From positions 109,159 to 173,158 of the forward strand of contig PKCK01000061.1 in NCBI GenBank assembly GCA_002862085.1: a DNA stretch of 64,000 nucleotides, read 5' to 3'. A program made the translations under genes and the position numbers. This DNA is from Planctomycetota bacterium (GTDB lineage Bacteria; Planctomycetota; UBA1135; GCA-002686595). The notes below the pieces were generated by a model. The model was not told the origin of the DNA. It did no database searches and was given only the letters and a program-made list of their open reading frames with translations. Positions 44,854-54,166 of the stretch are shown in pieces (positions within the stretch are counted from its first letter, which is position 1; every line of letters starts with the position of its first letter).

Positions 44854-47184
44854 ATGACCGAGCACGACCCCCCGCCCAGCCTCGCCCAACGCGACGACGC
44901 CGCTCGGGGTCCTCGCGCCCTGGGCGGGCTTCGCCGGACCACGCCTCCGACCAAGGCTGCGGGCCTGCGCGCCATCCGCGCCGCGCTCGAGCACATGAAG
45001 CGCGAGGGCTATGGCGCCCTCGAGGGGACCAGGGAGCTGGCGCGGATGAACCAGAAGGACGGCTTCGACTGCTCGGGCTGCGCCTGGCCGGATCCCGACG
45101 GGCACCGTTCTTCGGTCGCCGAGTACTGCGAGAACGGCGCGAAGGCGTTCGCGGAGGAGGCGACCAAGAAGCGGTGCGATCCGGCCTTCTTCGAGCGTCA
45201 CTCCGTCGAGGAGCTCGCCCGGCTCTCCGACTTCGAGCTCTCCCAGGCGGGCCGGCTCACCGAGCCGATGGTGCTGCGCTCCGGCGCGACCCACTACGCG
45301 CCCATCTCCTGGGACGAGGCCTTCGCCGTCGTGGGCGACGCACTGCGAGGACTCGCGAACCCCGACGAGGCGTTCTTCTACACGTCTGGCCGCACGAGCA
45401 ACGAAGCCGCGTTCCTCTACCAGCTCTTCGCGCGTCAGTACGGTACGAACAACCTGCCGGACTGCTCGAACATGTGCCACGAGTCCAGCGGCGTCGGTCT
45501 GTCGGAGACGCTCGGGATCGGCAAGGGTTCGGTGACGCTGGAGGACGTGGAGAGCGCGGAGCTGATCGTGGTCATGGGCCAGAACCCCGGGACGAACCAC
45601 CCCCGGATGCTGAGCGCTCTTCAGAAGGCCAAGCGCGGCGGCGCGCGCATCGTTTCCGTGAATCCGCTCAGGGAAGCAGGTCTCCTCAGGTTCCAGCACC
45701 CCCAGTCCGCACGGGACCTCCTGACCGGCGGCACCGAGCTCACCGACCTCTTCCTCCAGGTGCGCGTCAACGGCGACGTCGCGTTCCTCAAAGCCGCGCT
45801 CGTCCTCCTCGCGCGTCGCGAGGCTGCGTCACCGGGCACCGTCTTCGACTCCTCCTTCATCGAGGAGCACACCGAGGGCCTGGACGCGCTGCTCGAGGAC
45901 CTCCACGATCAGGACCTCGACGGCCTGGTGGCCGCCTCTGGACTGTCGGTGGCCGAGCTCGAGGCCTTCTGTGATCTCGTCGTCGCGCGGCCCAAGATGA
46001 TCGTGTGCTGGGCCATGGGCCTCACCCAGCACCGCAACGGCGTCGAGAACGTCCGTGAGGTGGTCAACCTGCTGCTGCTCCGCGGCGCGATCGGCAAGCC
46101 AGGGGCGGGCACCTGTCCGGTGCGCGGGCACAGCAACGTCCAGGGCGACCGCACGGTCGGGATCTGGGAGCGTCCGTCCGATGCCTTCCTGGACCGCCTC
46201 GGCGAGGCCTTCGACTTCGAGCCGCCGCGCCATCACGGTCACTCGGTCGTCCACGCGATCGAAGCCATGGGCTCCGGTGACGCGAAGGTCTTCTTCGCCA
46301 TGGGCGGCAACTTCCTCTCCGCCACCCCCGACACGGACGTGACCGCCGCCGCGCTGAGGCGCTGCGCCCTGACGGCGCACGTCTCGACCAAGCTCAACCG
46401 CAGCCATCTCGTGCACGGCCGCACCGCGCTGATCCTCCCGTGCCTCACCCGCAGTGAACTCGACGAGCAGGCGAACGGCGAGCAGTTCGTGACCGTCGAG
46501 AACTCCATGGGCATCGTGCACCGGTCCGAGGGCAGCCGCGCCCCCGCCTCCGCAGCGCTGCGCTCCGAGCCCGCCATCGTCGCAGGGATCGCCCGCGCGA
46601 CCCTCGGTGAACGCTCCGGAGTCGACTGGGACGGACTCGTGGCCGATTACGACGCCATCCGCGACGGGATCGAGCGGGTCGTCCCCGGCTTCGAGGACTA
46701 CAACCGCCGCGTGCGCCGACCCGGTGGCTTCGCGCTTCCCAACGGCGCCCGCGAGAGGCGCTTCGCCACTCCTTCGGGGAGAGCGCGCTTCACGGTCAAT
46801 CGCGTCCCCGAGGTCGAGGTCGGCGAGGACGAGCTGCGGCTCATGACGATCCGCACCCACGACCAGTTCAACACCACGATCTACGGCCTCGACGACCGCT
46901 ATCGGGGCCTCGCCGGGGAGCGCCGCGTCGTGCTCATGAACCGTCGCGACATGGAGCAGCGCGGGCTGCGCGACGAGACGCTCGTCGACATCGAGGGCCG
47001 CCGTGAAGCAGCGGGGCGGGTCGCCGAGGGTTTCCTCGCCGTGGCCTACGACATCCCCGAGGGCTGCGCCGCGACGTATTTCCCCGAGGCCAACGTCCTG
47101 GTCCCCCTCGGGGTGCGCGCGGAGCGGTCGAACACGCCTGCCTCGAAGCTCGTCGTCGTCTCGATCCTGCCGGCGAGCGCCTGA
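44854..47184 (+). CDS. YdeP/FdhF-like molybdopterin oxidoreductase alpha subunit
   Basis: A 776-residue molybdenum (bis-MGD) enzyme of the formate-dehydrogenase-H/YdeP class. Residues ~70-100 contain DCSGCAWPDPDG and YCENGAKA, the N-terminal cysteines that may hold an Fe-S cluster; DCSNMCHESSGVGLS has the probable Mo-ligand Cys; and RTHDQFNTTIYGLDDRYRG marks the C-terminal MGD-binding cap. There is no signal peptide and no partner subunit or maturation gene nearby. YdeP itself has been tied to acid resistance in E. coli but its reaction is unknown, so the substrate here is open. Confidence 0.88.
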   Translation: MTEHDPPPSLAQRDDAARGPRALGGLRRTTPPTKAAGLRAIRAALEHMKREGYGALEGTRELARMNQKDGFDCSGCAWPDPDGHRSSVAEYCENGAKAFAEEATKKRCDPAFFERHSVEELARLSDFELSQAGRLTEPMVLRSGATHYAPISWDEAFAVVGDALRGLANPDEAFFYTSGRTSNEAAFLYQLFARQYGTNNLPDCSNMCHESSGVGLSETLGIGKGSVTLEDVESAELIVVMGQNPGTNHPRMLSALQKAKRGGARIVSVNPLREAGLLRFQHPQSARDLLTGGTELTDLFLQVRVNGDVAFLKAALVLLARREAASPGTVFDSSFIEEHTEGLDALLEDLHDQDLDGLVAASGLSVAELEAFCDLVVARPKMIVCWAMGLTQHRNGVENVREVVNLLLLRGAIGKPGAGTCPVRGHSNVQGDRTVGIWERPSDAFLDRLGEAFDFEPPRHHGHSVVHAIEAMGSGDAKVFFAMGGNFLSATPDTDVTAAALRRCALTAHVSTKLNRSHLVHGRTALILPCLTRSELDEQANGEQFVTVENSMGIVHRSEGSRAPASAALRSEPAIVAGIARATLGERSGVDWDGLVADYDAIRDGIERVVPGFEDYNRRVRRPGGFALPNGARERRFATPSGRARFTVNRVPEVEVGEDELRLMTIRTHDQFNTTIYGLDDRYRGLAGERRVVLMNRRDMEQRGLRDETLVDIEGRREAAGRVAEGFLAVAYDIPEGCAATYFPEANVLVPLGVRAERSNTPASKLVVVSILPASA

Positions 47185-47206
47185 CCCCCCGCGCGGCGCC
47201 GGGATC

Positions 47207-47223
47207 GGGGGCTCTCGGCCCCC
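47207..47223 (+). terminator. weak GC hairpin after the molybdoprotein gene
   Basis: GGGGGC (47207-47212) and GCCCCC (47218-47223) pair over 6 bp with a 5-base loop, 23 bases past the stop. Weak, with no U-run. Confidence 0.3.
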
Positions 47224-47350
47224 ACCAGCCGTGTAGGATTCCAGGGCCGGCGACCTGCCGGCTCGGGCTCCTCACCAGGTCCGAGTCCCAGGGCGAGACA
47301 CCCCGCCCGCCCTGCGGACCCCGCACCGGCGCCGCATCGCCCCGACCAGC

Positions 47351-48214
47351 TTGAACCGCGTCGTCCAGAACCTCCTGTCCAGCCGCCGGCTGCTCCGAGA
47401 CTTCGTGGCGCGGGACCTCCAGGCGCGCTACGTGGGCTCGAGCCTCGGCTTCTTCTGGTCGGTCGTGTATCCGGTGATCAACCTCGCCGTCTACATGTTC
47501 GTCTTCCAGTACGTCATGAAGGCGACGTGGCGCCCGGATCAGGGGGCCCAGGAGGTCGTGATGCTCATGCTCGTGGGCATCGTGTCGTGGAGCGCCTTCG
47601 CGGAAACGCTGGGGCGCGGAACGAACATCCTCGTCGACAACGCCAACCTCATCGGGAAGCTCACCTTCCCGACGGAGATCCTCCCGGCGTACGTGACGGT
47701 CTCGGCTCTCGTGAACATGCTGATCGCGCTGCCGATCGTGCTGGGAGCGCTCGTGTGGGCGATGTTCTTCCCCCAGGACGACCCCGCGCTGGTGGCGCGT
47801 ATGGCGGAGGCGGGGAACCCGGGCATCGTCCTCGGCGCAGCGGTCCTCTGGCTGCCCCTGCTGCTCCTCTTGCAGGCGATCTTCACCGCTGGCGTCGCGT
47901 ACTTCCTGGCGACCTTCAACCTCTTCTGGCGGGACACCTTCCACGTGATCGGCGTGGCGACGATGGTGTGGATGTTCATCACCCCCATCTTCTATCCGCC
48001 GGAGGCCTTCGTCCGCCCGCCCTTCGACTTCGGTTGGATGCTCGAGATCAATCCAATGCACTGGTTGATCGACATGTACCGCAGCGCCCTCACGAAGAAC
48101 GCCATGCCGGACCCCGTCATGCTCGCGAAGTTCGCGGGCGCGACCGCGGTGACCTTCTTCCTGGGCGCCACCTTCTTCGACCGTCAACGAGACCGCTTCG
48201 CGGACCTCCTCTGA
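47351..48214 (+). CDS. ABC-2 type polysaccharide export permease (Wzm/TagG-like)
   Basis: A 287-residue protein with a TTG start. It has the ABC-2 permease pattern: an amphipathic N-terminus with LLRDFVARDLQARYVGSSLGFFWSVVYP, then six hydrophobic helices, and the IFYPPEAFVRPPFDFGWMLEINPMHWLIDMYR segment before the last helix. In O-antigen and teichoic-acid exporters this subunit forms the channel. The ATPase Wzt/TagH follows after 4 bases, so the pair is one transporter. Inner membrane. Confidence 0.92.
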   Translation: MNRVVQNLLSSRRLLRDFVARDLQARYVGSSLGFFWSVVYPVINLAVYMFVFQYVMKATWRPDQGAQEVVMLMLVGIVSWSAFAETLGRGTNILVDNANLIGKLTFPTEILPAYVTVSALVNMLIALPIVLGALVWAMFFPQDDPALVARMAEAGNPGIVLGAAVLWLPLLLLLQAIFTAGVAYFLATFNLFWRDTFHVIGVATMVWMFITPIFYPPEAFVRPPFDFGWMLEINPMHWLIDMYRSALTKNAMPDPVMLAKFAGATAVTFFLGATFFDRQRDRFADLL

Positions 48215-48218
48215 TCCC

Positions 48219-49523
48219 ATGTACGAGACCGACAAGAAGGAGCGGCCGCAGTCCGCGTCGGGCGGCCTCGGCGGCTCCGCGATCATCGCGCGGGGCGCTG
48301 GAAAGGCCTATCGGATGTACGACAAGCCCGTGCACAGGCTCTGGGATCTGATCCTCCCGGGCGGGCCCCGCGGCCGCGAGTTCTGGGCGGTGCGCGACGT
48401 CTATCTCGACATCCCTCAGGGTGCGACCGTCGGGATCATCGGCGAGAACGGCGCCGGTAAGAGCACCCTGCTCAAGCTGCTCACGGGCATCACGCGTCCG
48501 ACCGTCGGCGAGGTCGAGACGAACGGGCGCATCGCGTCGCTGCTCGAGCTGGGCGCGGGCTTCCACCCGGAGTTCTCGGGACGCGAGAACATCCGGCTCA
48601 ACTGCTCGATCCTCGGAATGACCGAGGAGGAGACCGAGGAGCGCTTCCAGAAGATCATCGAGTTCTCCGAGCTCGCCGAGTTCATCGACAGGCCGGTGAA
48701 GACCTACAGCTCGGGGATGCACGTGCGCCTCGGATTCTCCGTCGCCACGACGGTGGACCCGGACATCCTGATCATCGACGAGGCGCTCTCGGTCGGCGAC
48801 GAGCACTTCAAGGGCAAGTGCATCAACCGCTTGAACGAGTTCCAGGAGCAAGGGAAGACGACGCTCTTCGTCTCCCACGACATGGGCTCGATCAAGACCA
48901 TGTGCAAGCACGTGGTCCTGATGCATGAGGGCCGCGTGCTGGAACAAGGGACGGCTGAGAACGTCGCGGACGAGTACCTGAAGAGAGCGCACGCGAGGGG
49001 TAACGAGAAGCTCTCCGCGGTGAACCGCACGGTCGACGCCTACCCGCGCTGGGGCTCCGGCGAGGTCCGAACGGGCGAGGTGGAGCTCCTCGGCCCCGGC
49101 GGCGAGAGGACCAACGTCTTCCAGCCCGGCTCTCCCTTCACCGCGCGCGTCCACTGGGAAGCCAGCGGGGACTGCGAGGAGCCGGTCTTCGGGCTCGGCG
49201 TCTACAGGTCCGACGGCACCTACGTGAACGGCTCGAACCACTTCTGGCGCCGCGAGCCCATCGTGCTGGAGTCCGTGCGCGCGGGCTCGAAGGGCTACGT
49301 GGAGATGGCCTTCGAGACCCTGCCGCTGCTCCAGGGGGCCTACTACCTGACGGTATTCGTCTACGACCACAGCAAAGCGGCCCCGACCCCCATCGACCAC
49401 CGCGAGCACGCCGCAGTCTTCGAGGTCATGGACGCCAACCACATGCAGCACGGCATGCTCTTCCTGCCGACGAAGTGGTCGGTGTCGGTCGAGGGCGCGG
49501 ACACGCGCTCCTCGGACGCCTGA
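48219..49523 (+). CDS. Wzt/TagH-like ABC ATPase with C-terminal glycan-binding domain
   Basis: A 434-residue ATPase. Residues ~40-265 form the nucleotide-binding domain with Walker A GENGAGKST, signature YSSGMHVRLGFS and Walker B ILIIDEALSVGD. Residues ~275-425 are a beta-sandwich like the Wzt C-terminal carbohydrate-binding domain (EVELLGPGGERTNVFQPGSPFTARVHWEA, GTYVNGSN). In the E. coli O8/O9a type this domain reads a modified end of the glycan before export. With the permease upstream it forms a complete exporter. Convergent, with a 20-base gap, to the methyltransferase-coiled-coil gene. Confidence 0.92.
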   Translation: MYETDKKERPQSASGGLGGSAIIARGAGKAYRMYDKPVHRLWDLILPGGPRGREFWAVRDVYLDIPQGATVGIIGENGAGKSTLLKLLTGITRPTVGEVETNGRIASLLELGAGFHPEFSGRENIRLNCSILGMTEEETEERFQKIIEFSELAEFIDRPVKTYSSGMHVRLGFSVATTVDPDILIIDEALSVGDEHFKGKCINRLNEFQEQGKTTLFVSHDMGSIKTMCKHVVLMHEGRVLEQGTAENVADEYLKRAHARGNEKLSAVNRTVDAYPRWGSGEVRTGEVELLGPGGERTNVFQPGSPFTARVHWEASGDCEEPVFGLGVYRSDGTYVNGSNHFWRREPIVLESVRAGSKGYVEMAFETLPLLQGAYYLTVFVYDHSKAAPTPIDHREHAAVFEVMDANHMQHGMLFLPTKWSVSVEGADTRSSDA

Positions 49524-49543
49524 CGGCGTCGTGAACGGCTTCA

Positions 49544-51082
49544 TCAGCTCTTCGGCATCAGCCGGAGAGCCTGGCCGATGAGCCCCCAGATGCTCCGTCG
49601 AATCCGCGTGAGGTCATCGTGCGCACCGTCGCGTTCGGCCCTGAGACGATCACGCAGCTGAACGAGCCGCAGCAGCTCCTCGTCGAGGGTGAGGTCCCCG
49701 CCACCGATCCGCGGGGAGGGCTCTGCGGTGGAGCCCTCCACCAGAGCGGCCTGGAGCAGCTCGCGCGCGCTCGCGATCTCCCCGTCGAGCGATGCAATGC
49801 GATCGTTCTGCTCCGCAAGAAGATCGCTCTGCTCGGCGAGGCGACCGTTCTGCTCGGCGAGGCGGCCGTTCTGCTCCGTGAGCATTTGACCGCGTTTCTC
49901 GAGCTCTGCCAGCTCGGCCTCGCGCAGCCCTTGGACCTCTGCGAGCGCCGTCCTGTGACCCTCGAGATCGGCCTCGACCGCGCCGAGACGCGTCTGGAGA
50001 TCGGCGAGGACCTTGGCGATCTCCCCTCGCTCGCGCTCGGCCTCGGACTGCAGCGCCTCGATGGTGCTGCGCGAGCCATCCAGATCGGCGAGGACCGTCT
50101 CGTAGGACTTCCGGGTCTCGACCAGGTCGCCCTGGAGAGTCTGGAGGGACTTACGCGACTCCTCGAGATCCTCACCCTGAACCGCGAGACTCTCCGCGTG
50201 CTCGTCGCGGTCCTTCTTGAGCGCGGCGACCACGCCATGGAGCCGCTCCATCTCGGGCGCGTAGCTGTCGCGCAGGGCGTCGTAGCGCAGGAGCTCCTGG
50301 CCGAGCTCACGGAAGACCTCGGTGGCGCCGGCTGGCGCGCTCCCAGGTGCGTCCAGAGCGTCGCGCAGGTGCGGGACCGGCGCGTCGCCGAACACCGCCA
50401 CCATCGCGTGGCGGTACACGTCGTCGCCGTGGTCGCTGCGGAAGAGGTGCTCGTTGTAGAGGCGATAGGCCCGGCCAGCGAGCTCGCGCAGCATGGGCTC
50501 GTGCTCCGCATAGAGCTCGAGGCACATCAAGAGCAGCCAGCGGTCGAGAGCACCGTGGCCGAGCACCTCGACCTTCGCGCCCGCGGCCTCCAGCACGGCG
50601 CGGGTCGCGCCCGCGTCGGGCAGGCCGTTGATGCGATGCTCCTCGAGGTAGCGATGGGTCCAGTCGAGTCGATCTCGCAGGAATGCGAGGAGGATCTCCT
50701 CGGCCTCGGCGACGCGAGGGGAGTCGTACGGCCCCGCCAGGATCACGTAGCGGCGCGCCACGCGAGCGCACTCGGCGACGAAGGCGTCGCGCAGGGTCGG
50801 CGGGACGTGCTCGAGGGTGTCGAACGCAGCGACCACGTCGACAGAGTCCGACTGGAAGGGGAGCTCGGCGCCGCTCCCGAGGACGAGGCCATCCACGTCG
50901 GAGGGATCCACGTCCACCAGCTGGACGCGATCCATCGGAAGGAACTCCCGGAGCAGGGCCGTTCGTCCCCCCACGTCCAGCACCTGGAACGTCTCTCCGG
51001 GAGCGCGGACGCTCTCGAGCAGCGCGCCGACGAGCGCGTAACGCTGGTACTGGTCGAAGGGAAGGTCGAGGACGTCGGCCAT
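49544..51082 (-). CDS. SAM methyltransferase fused to a long coiled coil
   Basis: A 512-residue protein. The start at 51082 opens right at the methyltransferase fold; the longer frame adds a proline-rich leader that looks non-coding. Residues ~35-200 are class I methyltransferase: motif I FQVLDVGGRTALLREF, acidic VQLVDVDPSD, and VDVVAAFDTLEHVPPTL. Residues ~265-450 are a long coiled coil with LAEQNGRLAEQNGRLAEQSD heptads. The end is a short amphipathic helix (SIWGLIGQALRLMPKS). It abuts the exporter operon. The organisation, though not the sequence, recalls WbdD, which methylates the end of O-antigen and uses a coiled coil to set chain length; that role is an inference. Confidence 0.82.
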   Translation of the reverse strand: MADVLDLPFDQYQRYALVGALLESVRAPGETFQVLDVGGRTALLREFLPMDRVQLVDVDPSDVDGLVLGSGAELPFQSDSVDVVAAFDTLEHVPPTLRDAFVAECARVARRYVILAGPYDSPRVAEAEEILLAFLRDRLDWTHRYLEEHRINGLPDAGATRAVLEAAGAKVEVLGHGALDRWLLLMCLELYAEHEPMLRELAGRAYRLYNEHLFRSDHGDDVYRHAMVAVFGDAPVPHLRDALDAPGSAPAGATEVFRELGQELLRYDALRDSYAPEMERLHGVVAALKKDRDEHAESLAVQGEDLEESRKSLQTLQGDLVETRKSYETVLADLDGSRSTIEALQSEAERERGEIAKVLADLQTRLGAVEADLEGHRTALAEVQGLREAELAELEKRGQMLTEQNGRLAEQNGRLAEQSDLLAEQNDRIASLDGEIASARELLQAALVEGSTAEPSPRIGGGDLTLDEELLRLVQLRDRLRAERDGAHDDLTRIRRSIWGLIGQALRLMPKS

Positions 51083-51608
51083 GGCGTAGAAACAGGGAGG
51101 CTGACAGGGACCATCCCACGGGGTGCGAGCGTGGGGCAGGCTCCCGGTCCGGTCATCGGCAGCTCCGGCCGGCGGACCGCACGACATTGTGGCGTCTTCC
51201 CGGCTCAGGAGGGCTTCCGTTGGCCCCTCGGGGGCAGCCGAGAGCCGGAGCGAATGCACTGAACAGGCCCTCGGGGCTCGTCACGGGCACCCCGGAAGCG
51301 TTTCGATGGATGCCGGGCACCGGGAGCGTTGCCTCTCGCAGCGTTCAGGGCTCGCTCCGAGCCCGGGCTCGCGGCCGGGAAGCGCCTCGTCATGGGACAG
51401 GTGGTCACGGCGGATCAGGCCTGGGCCGCGCGCCGCCGCGCGGCCGCCACAGGCGGAGCGGCGCCGTCGACGCCGCGACCCAGGAAGCCCTGTCGTGTCG
51501 AGCCTGCGGCGCGGCTGGCCGCGAGACCTCCCGCGCTCTCGGCGATCTTGGCGGTCCGCGGCCACTGCGGAGCGAGTGCGGACCCGCAACGGCAGAGCCC
51601 GAGGCATT
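51083..51608. other. spacer between the methyltransferase and the first secreted paralogue
   Basis: About 530 bases with only short overlapping frames on both strands, no recognisable domain, and codon positions unlike the flanking genes. It includes GC-rich inverted repeats. I see no gene; it may hold degraded coding sequence. Confidence 0.4.
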
Positions 51609-51647
51609 GAGAAGGCCCCGCGCGTCGATGACGCGCGGGGCCTTCTC
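51609..51647 (-). terminator. 18-bp terminator hairpin of secreted paralogue 1
   Basis: Arms 51609-51626 and 51630-51647 pair perfectly over 18 bp with loop GAT. It lies 48 bases past the stop of the gene. The same core (AGGCCCCGCGCGTC, loop, complement) recurs after the other two paralogues. Confidence 0.75.
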
Positions 51648-51695
51648 GAGGAGCAGCTCACCCGGCCGGGCGGACCGGGGGAGCCGAGGTGACGA

Positions 51696-53789
51696 TCAGT
51701 TGAACGTCACGCCGACGGCGCTCGAGAGGTTCGAGGTCGCCGCACCACCGCCATCGACGTCACGGTACCAGGCCTGCCAGTACCAGGTCTCACCGGCGAG
51801 GATGGCGACGAAGCCAGCGTTCGTCGGGATGTTGGCCAGGTTCAGGCCGAGGGCCGCGGTGCCGGATGCCCCGGAGTTCGTGATCGCGCCGAGGTGACGG
51901 CCGAGGGCGAGGCTGCCGATGCAGAGATCGCCCTGGCTGCCGCCGGGGTTCGCGACCAAGATCGTCTCCTGCGAGTTCACGAAGAGAACGTTCTGGTTCG
52001 CCGGAAGGTCAGTCACCTCGAGCGTCAGAGCGTTGTCCGCGACGAGGTCGCTGCCGCAAGCCCTCAGGAGAGCGCCGGCACCCGTGGAGTTGGCGTTGCC
52101 GAGGCAGACGACCGAGCCGACGCCCTCAGTGAGCCTGATGATGCCTGCGCCGGTCGCGCCGTTGAAGCCGCCGATCTGGATGTAGTAGGTCGTGCCAGCG
52201 GTCGCCGCGAAGGTGACCTTGCTCGTGAGCCCGCCGCCACCGTCGTCGTCGCAGCCGACCTCGGTGAGCGCCGCGCAATCTCCGCTGTAGACGGACATTC
52301 CGGTGTCGTAGAAAGTGCCCGTCAGATCGACGGTGACGGGGCAGTCCCCGATCGCGGTGTAGCTGTACCACACGTCGCCGAGCTCGCCGTTGAAGACGCA
52401 GCTCATGTCAACGCCGCTGTTGGTGGCACCTCTGCTGTCGAAGCCCGTGTTGCCGGGGCCGAGCGCAATCGCGCCCCCGCAGTCGTCGTTCTCGAGCACG
52501 GTCTCCAGGGTGAGCTCGACCGTACCCGTGCCCGTCGAGCCGTTCCATCCGCCGATGCGGATGAAGAGATCGGTGCCGACGGGGACGAGGGGCGCGATCG
52601 CCGTGCTCGTGAAGCCCGGGCAGCCGGGCCCGTCGTCGTTGCACACCAGCAAGGTGAGGTTCGCGCAGTCGCCCGAGAAGATCTCGATGGCGGTGTCGTA
52701 AGCCGCGGTGCCGCAGGTGGAGACCGAGACGATATCGTTACCGGTGGTCGTGTAGGAGAACCAGATGTCGGGGCCGCCGCCGACGCCGCAGGTCCAGGCG
52801 GGGCTGCTCTGCGTCATCACGGTCGTGTCGAACGCGGTCGGTGTCGCGGGCGCGAGGGGGAAAGCATCATCGCACTCGTCGCCGGGGGCTCCCGCCGAGG
52901 GCGGCTCGGTGAGCAGGATCTGACCGGCGCCAGAGTCGCCCTCAGTGTAGCCGCCGATGCGGATGAAGTACTCGGCGCCGCTGGTCGCGGGGAAGTCCAC
53001 CTGGGACGTGAAGCCTGCGCAGCCTCCACCGTCGTCGTTGCAGCCCACCGAGACGAGCGCGCCGCAGGAGCCGCTGTAGACCTCGATCTTGGTGTCGTAG
53101 AGCGCGGTGCCACAGGTCGTCGCCCTGGCGGTGTAGTCCGCGGCGGCCGTGAACTTGAACCAGACGTCGTTGGAGCTCGTGCTGCCGCCGCCAGCGCTGC
53201 AGCTGGCGGTGAAGTCAGGAGTCGAGGGAGTCGCCAGGCTGGTGTCGAAATCGGTCGGCGTCTCGGGCGTGATCGCAGTCGCCGTGTCGCACTCGTCGTT
53301 GGACACAGCCGCGGGCGGAGCGGTGACGAGGACCAGACCCCCGCCAGCGTCGGTCGTCCCCCAGCCGCCGATACGGACGAAATACTCGGTGCCGCTGACA
53401 GCGGCGAAATCCGCCTGGGACGTGAAGCCCGGGCAGCCCGGGCCGTCGTCGTTGCAGCCCACCGAGACGAGCGCGCCGCAGGAGCCGGAGTAGATTTCGA
53501 TCTTGGTGTCGTAATTCGCCGTACCACAGGTCGTCGCCCTGGCCGTGTAGTCCGCGGTGGCCGTGAACGAGAACCAGATGTCGTTGGAGCTCGTGCTGCC
53601 GCCGCCAGCGCCACAGCTGGCGGTGAAGTCGGGGACCGAGGGAGTCGCGAGGGTCGTAGCGAACGGCTCGGGAATGCCGGGGTTGATCGGAGCTGCATCA
53701 ACGCACTCGTCGTTGTGGTTGACGGCGAGAGCGGCGCCGGAGAGGACGAAGCCCGCAGTGAGGAGATGGGAACAGGAGAGAAGCTTCAT
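51696..53789 (-). CDS. secreted modular protein, paralogue 1: four repeats plus conserved C-terminal domain
   Basis: A 697-residue protein with a signal peptide (CSHLLTAGFVLSGAALA). Four tandem domains of ~130 residues follow, each opening with an N-D-E/D-C, containing a D-V/I-W-F-x-F-T strand, a C-x-T-A-x-Y-D-T-x-I-E-x-Y/F-S-G pattern, a C-N-D-D-G run, and an F-I/V-R-I-G-G-x strand. Cysteines are regularly placed and probably form disulfides. The last ~135 residues are a distinct domain (CLGNANSTG, FVNSQETI, GSQGDLCIG, TWYWQAWYRD, LSSAVGVTF at the end) that is shared with paralogues 2 and 3. No catalytic motif. Likely cell surface or released; binding role inferred. It has its own terminator. 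Confidence 0.8.
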   Translation of the reverse strand: MKLLSCSHLLTAGFVLSGAALAVNHNDECVDAAPINPGIPEPFATTLATPSVPDFTASCGAGGGSTSSNDIWFSFTATADYTARATTCGTANYDTKIEIYSGSCGALVSVGCNDDGPGCPGFTSQADFAAVSGTEYFVRIGGWGTTDAGGGLVLVTAPPAAVSNDECDTATAITPETPTDFDTSLATPSTPDFTASCSAGGGSTSSNDVWFKFTAAADYTARATTCGTALYDTKIEVYSGSCGALVSVGCNDDGGGCAGFTSQVDFPATSGAEYFIRIGGYTEGDSGAGQILLTEPPSAGAPGDECDDAFPLAPATPTAFDTTVMTQSSPAWTCGVGGGPDIWFSYTTTGNDIVSVSTCGTAAYDTAIEIFSGDCANLTLLVCNDDGPGCPGFTSTAIAPLVPVGTDLFIRIGGWNGSTGTGTVELTLETVLENDDCGGAIALGPGNTGFDSRGATNSGVDMSCVFNGELGDVWYSYTAIGDCPVTVDLTGTFYDTGMSVYSGDCAALTEVGCDDDGGGGLTSKVTFAATAGTTYYIQIGGFNGATGAGIIRLTEGVGSVVCLGNANSTGAGALLRACGSDLVADNALTLEVTDLPANQNVLFVNSQETILVANPGGSQGDLCIGSLALGRHLGAITNSGASGTAALGLNLANIPTNAGFVAILAGETWYWQAWYRDVDGGGAATSNLSSAVGVTFN

Positions 53790-54166
53790 TCGTGAGGAAG
53801 GAGGTCGGAACTTGATGACTCGAGTGCCGCGTGGAAGCGACCATTGATTGACTGGTCAGTTCGGCACGCTTTCGCTTTGCAAACGGAGGCGAGTCTGGAG
53901 CGTTTAGGAACCCCAAGGATAACCAGAGATCGCAATTCCAGGGGGAATGGGAGGTCCGAGGGGACATCTGGGCGCGTTCAGCGGGGCCGTGAGCCGCGTG
54001 AATGCGCTGGAGCGGCAGATCGAGACCGGCCTGTGCCGGAGGGAAGCTGCGAGGGTGGCCGTCGAGCGCGAGCTGTGCCAGAGCGAGAAATTGGTGACAC
54101 GTGAGCGAGCCGCCCTCCTTGCGAGGCGCCGGCTGGACCGGAGCGAGTCGGCACGCCCGGCCGATC
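53790..54166. other. upstream spacer of paralogue 1
   Basis: The first ~100 bases (53790-53900) are A/T-richer than the rest of the window, with ATTGATTGACTGG and CTTTCGCTTTGC patches, and probably hold the promoter of paralogue 1 on the reverse strand, though no clean -35/-10 pair is clear. The remainder shows no gene. Confidence 0.35.

Noticed and set aside
49619..51262. Antisense frame across the methyltransferase-coiled-coil gene
   Set aside because: Shadow of leucine/glutamate-rich heptads; no family features.
51894..53795. Antisense frame across secreted paralogue 1, and similar frames at 55148-55408 and 57480-59420
   Set aside because: Shadows of repeat domains; no signal peptide or domain, while the reverse-strand frames have both.
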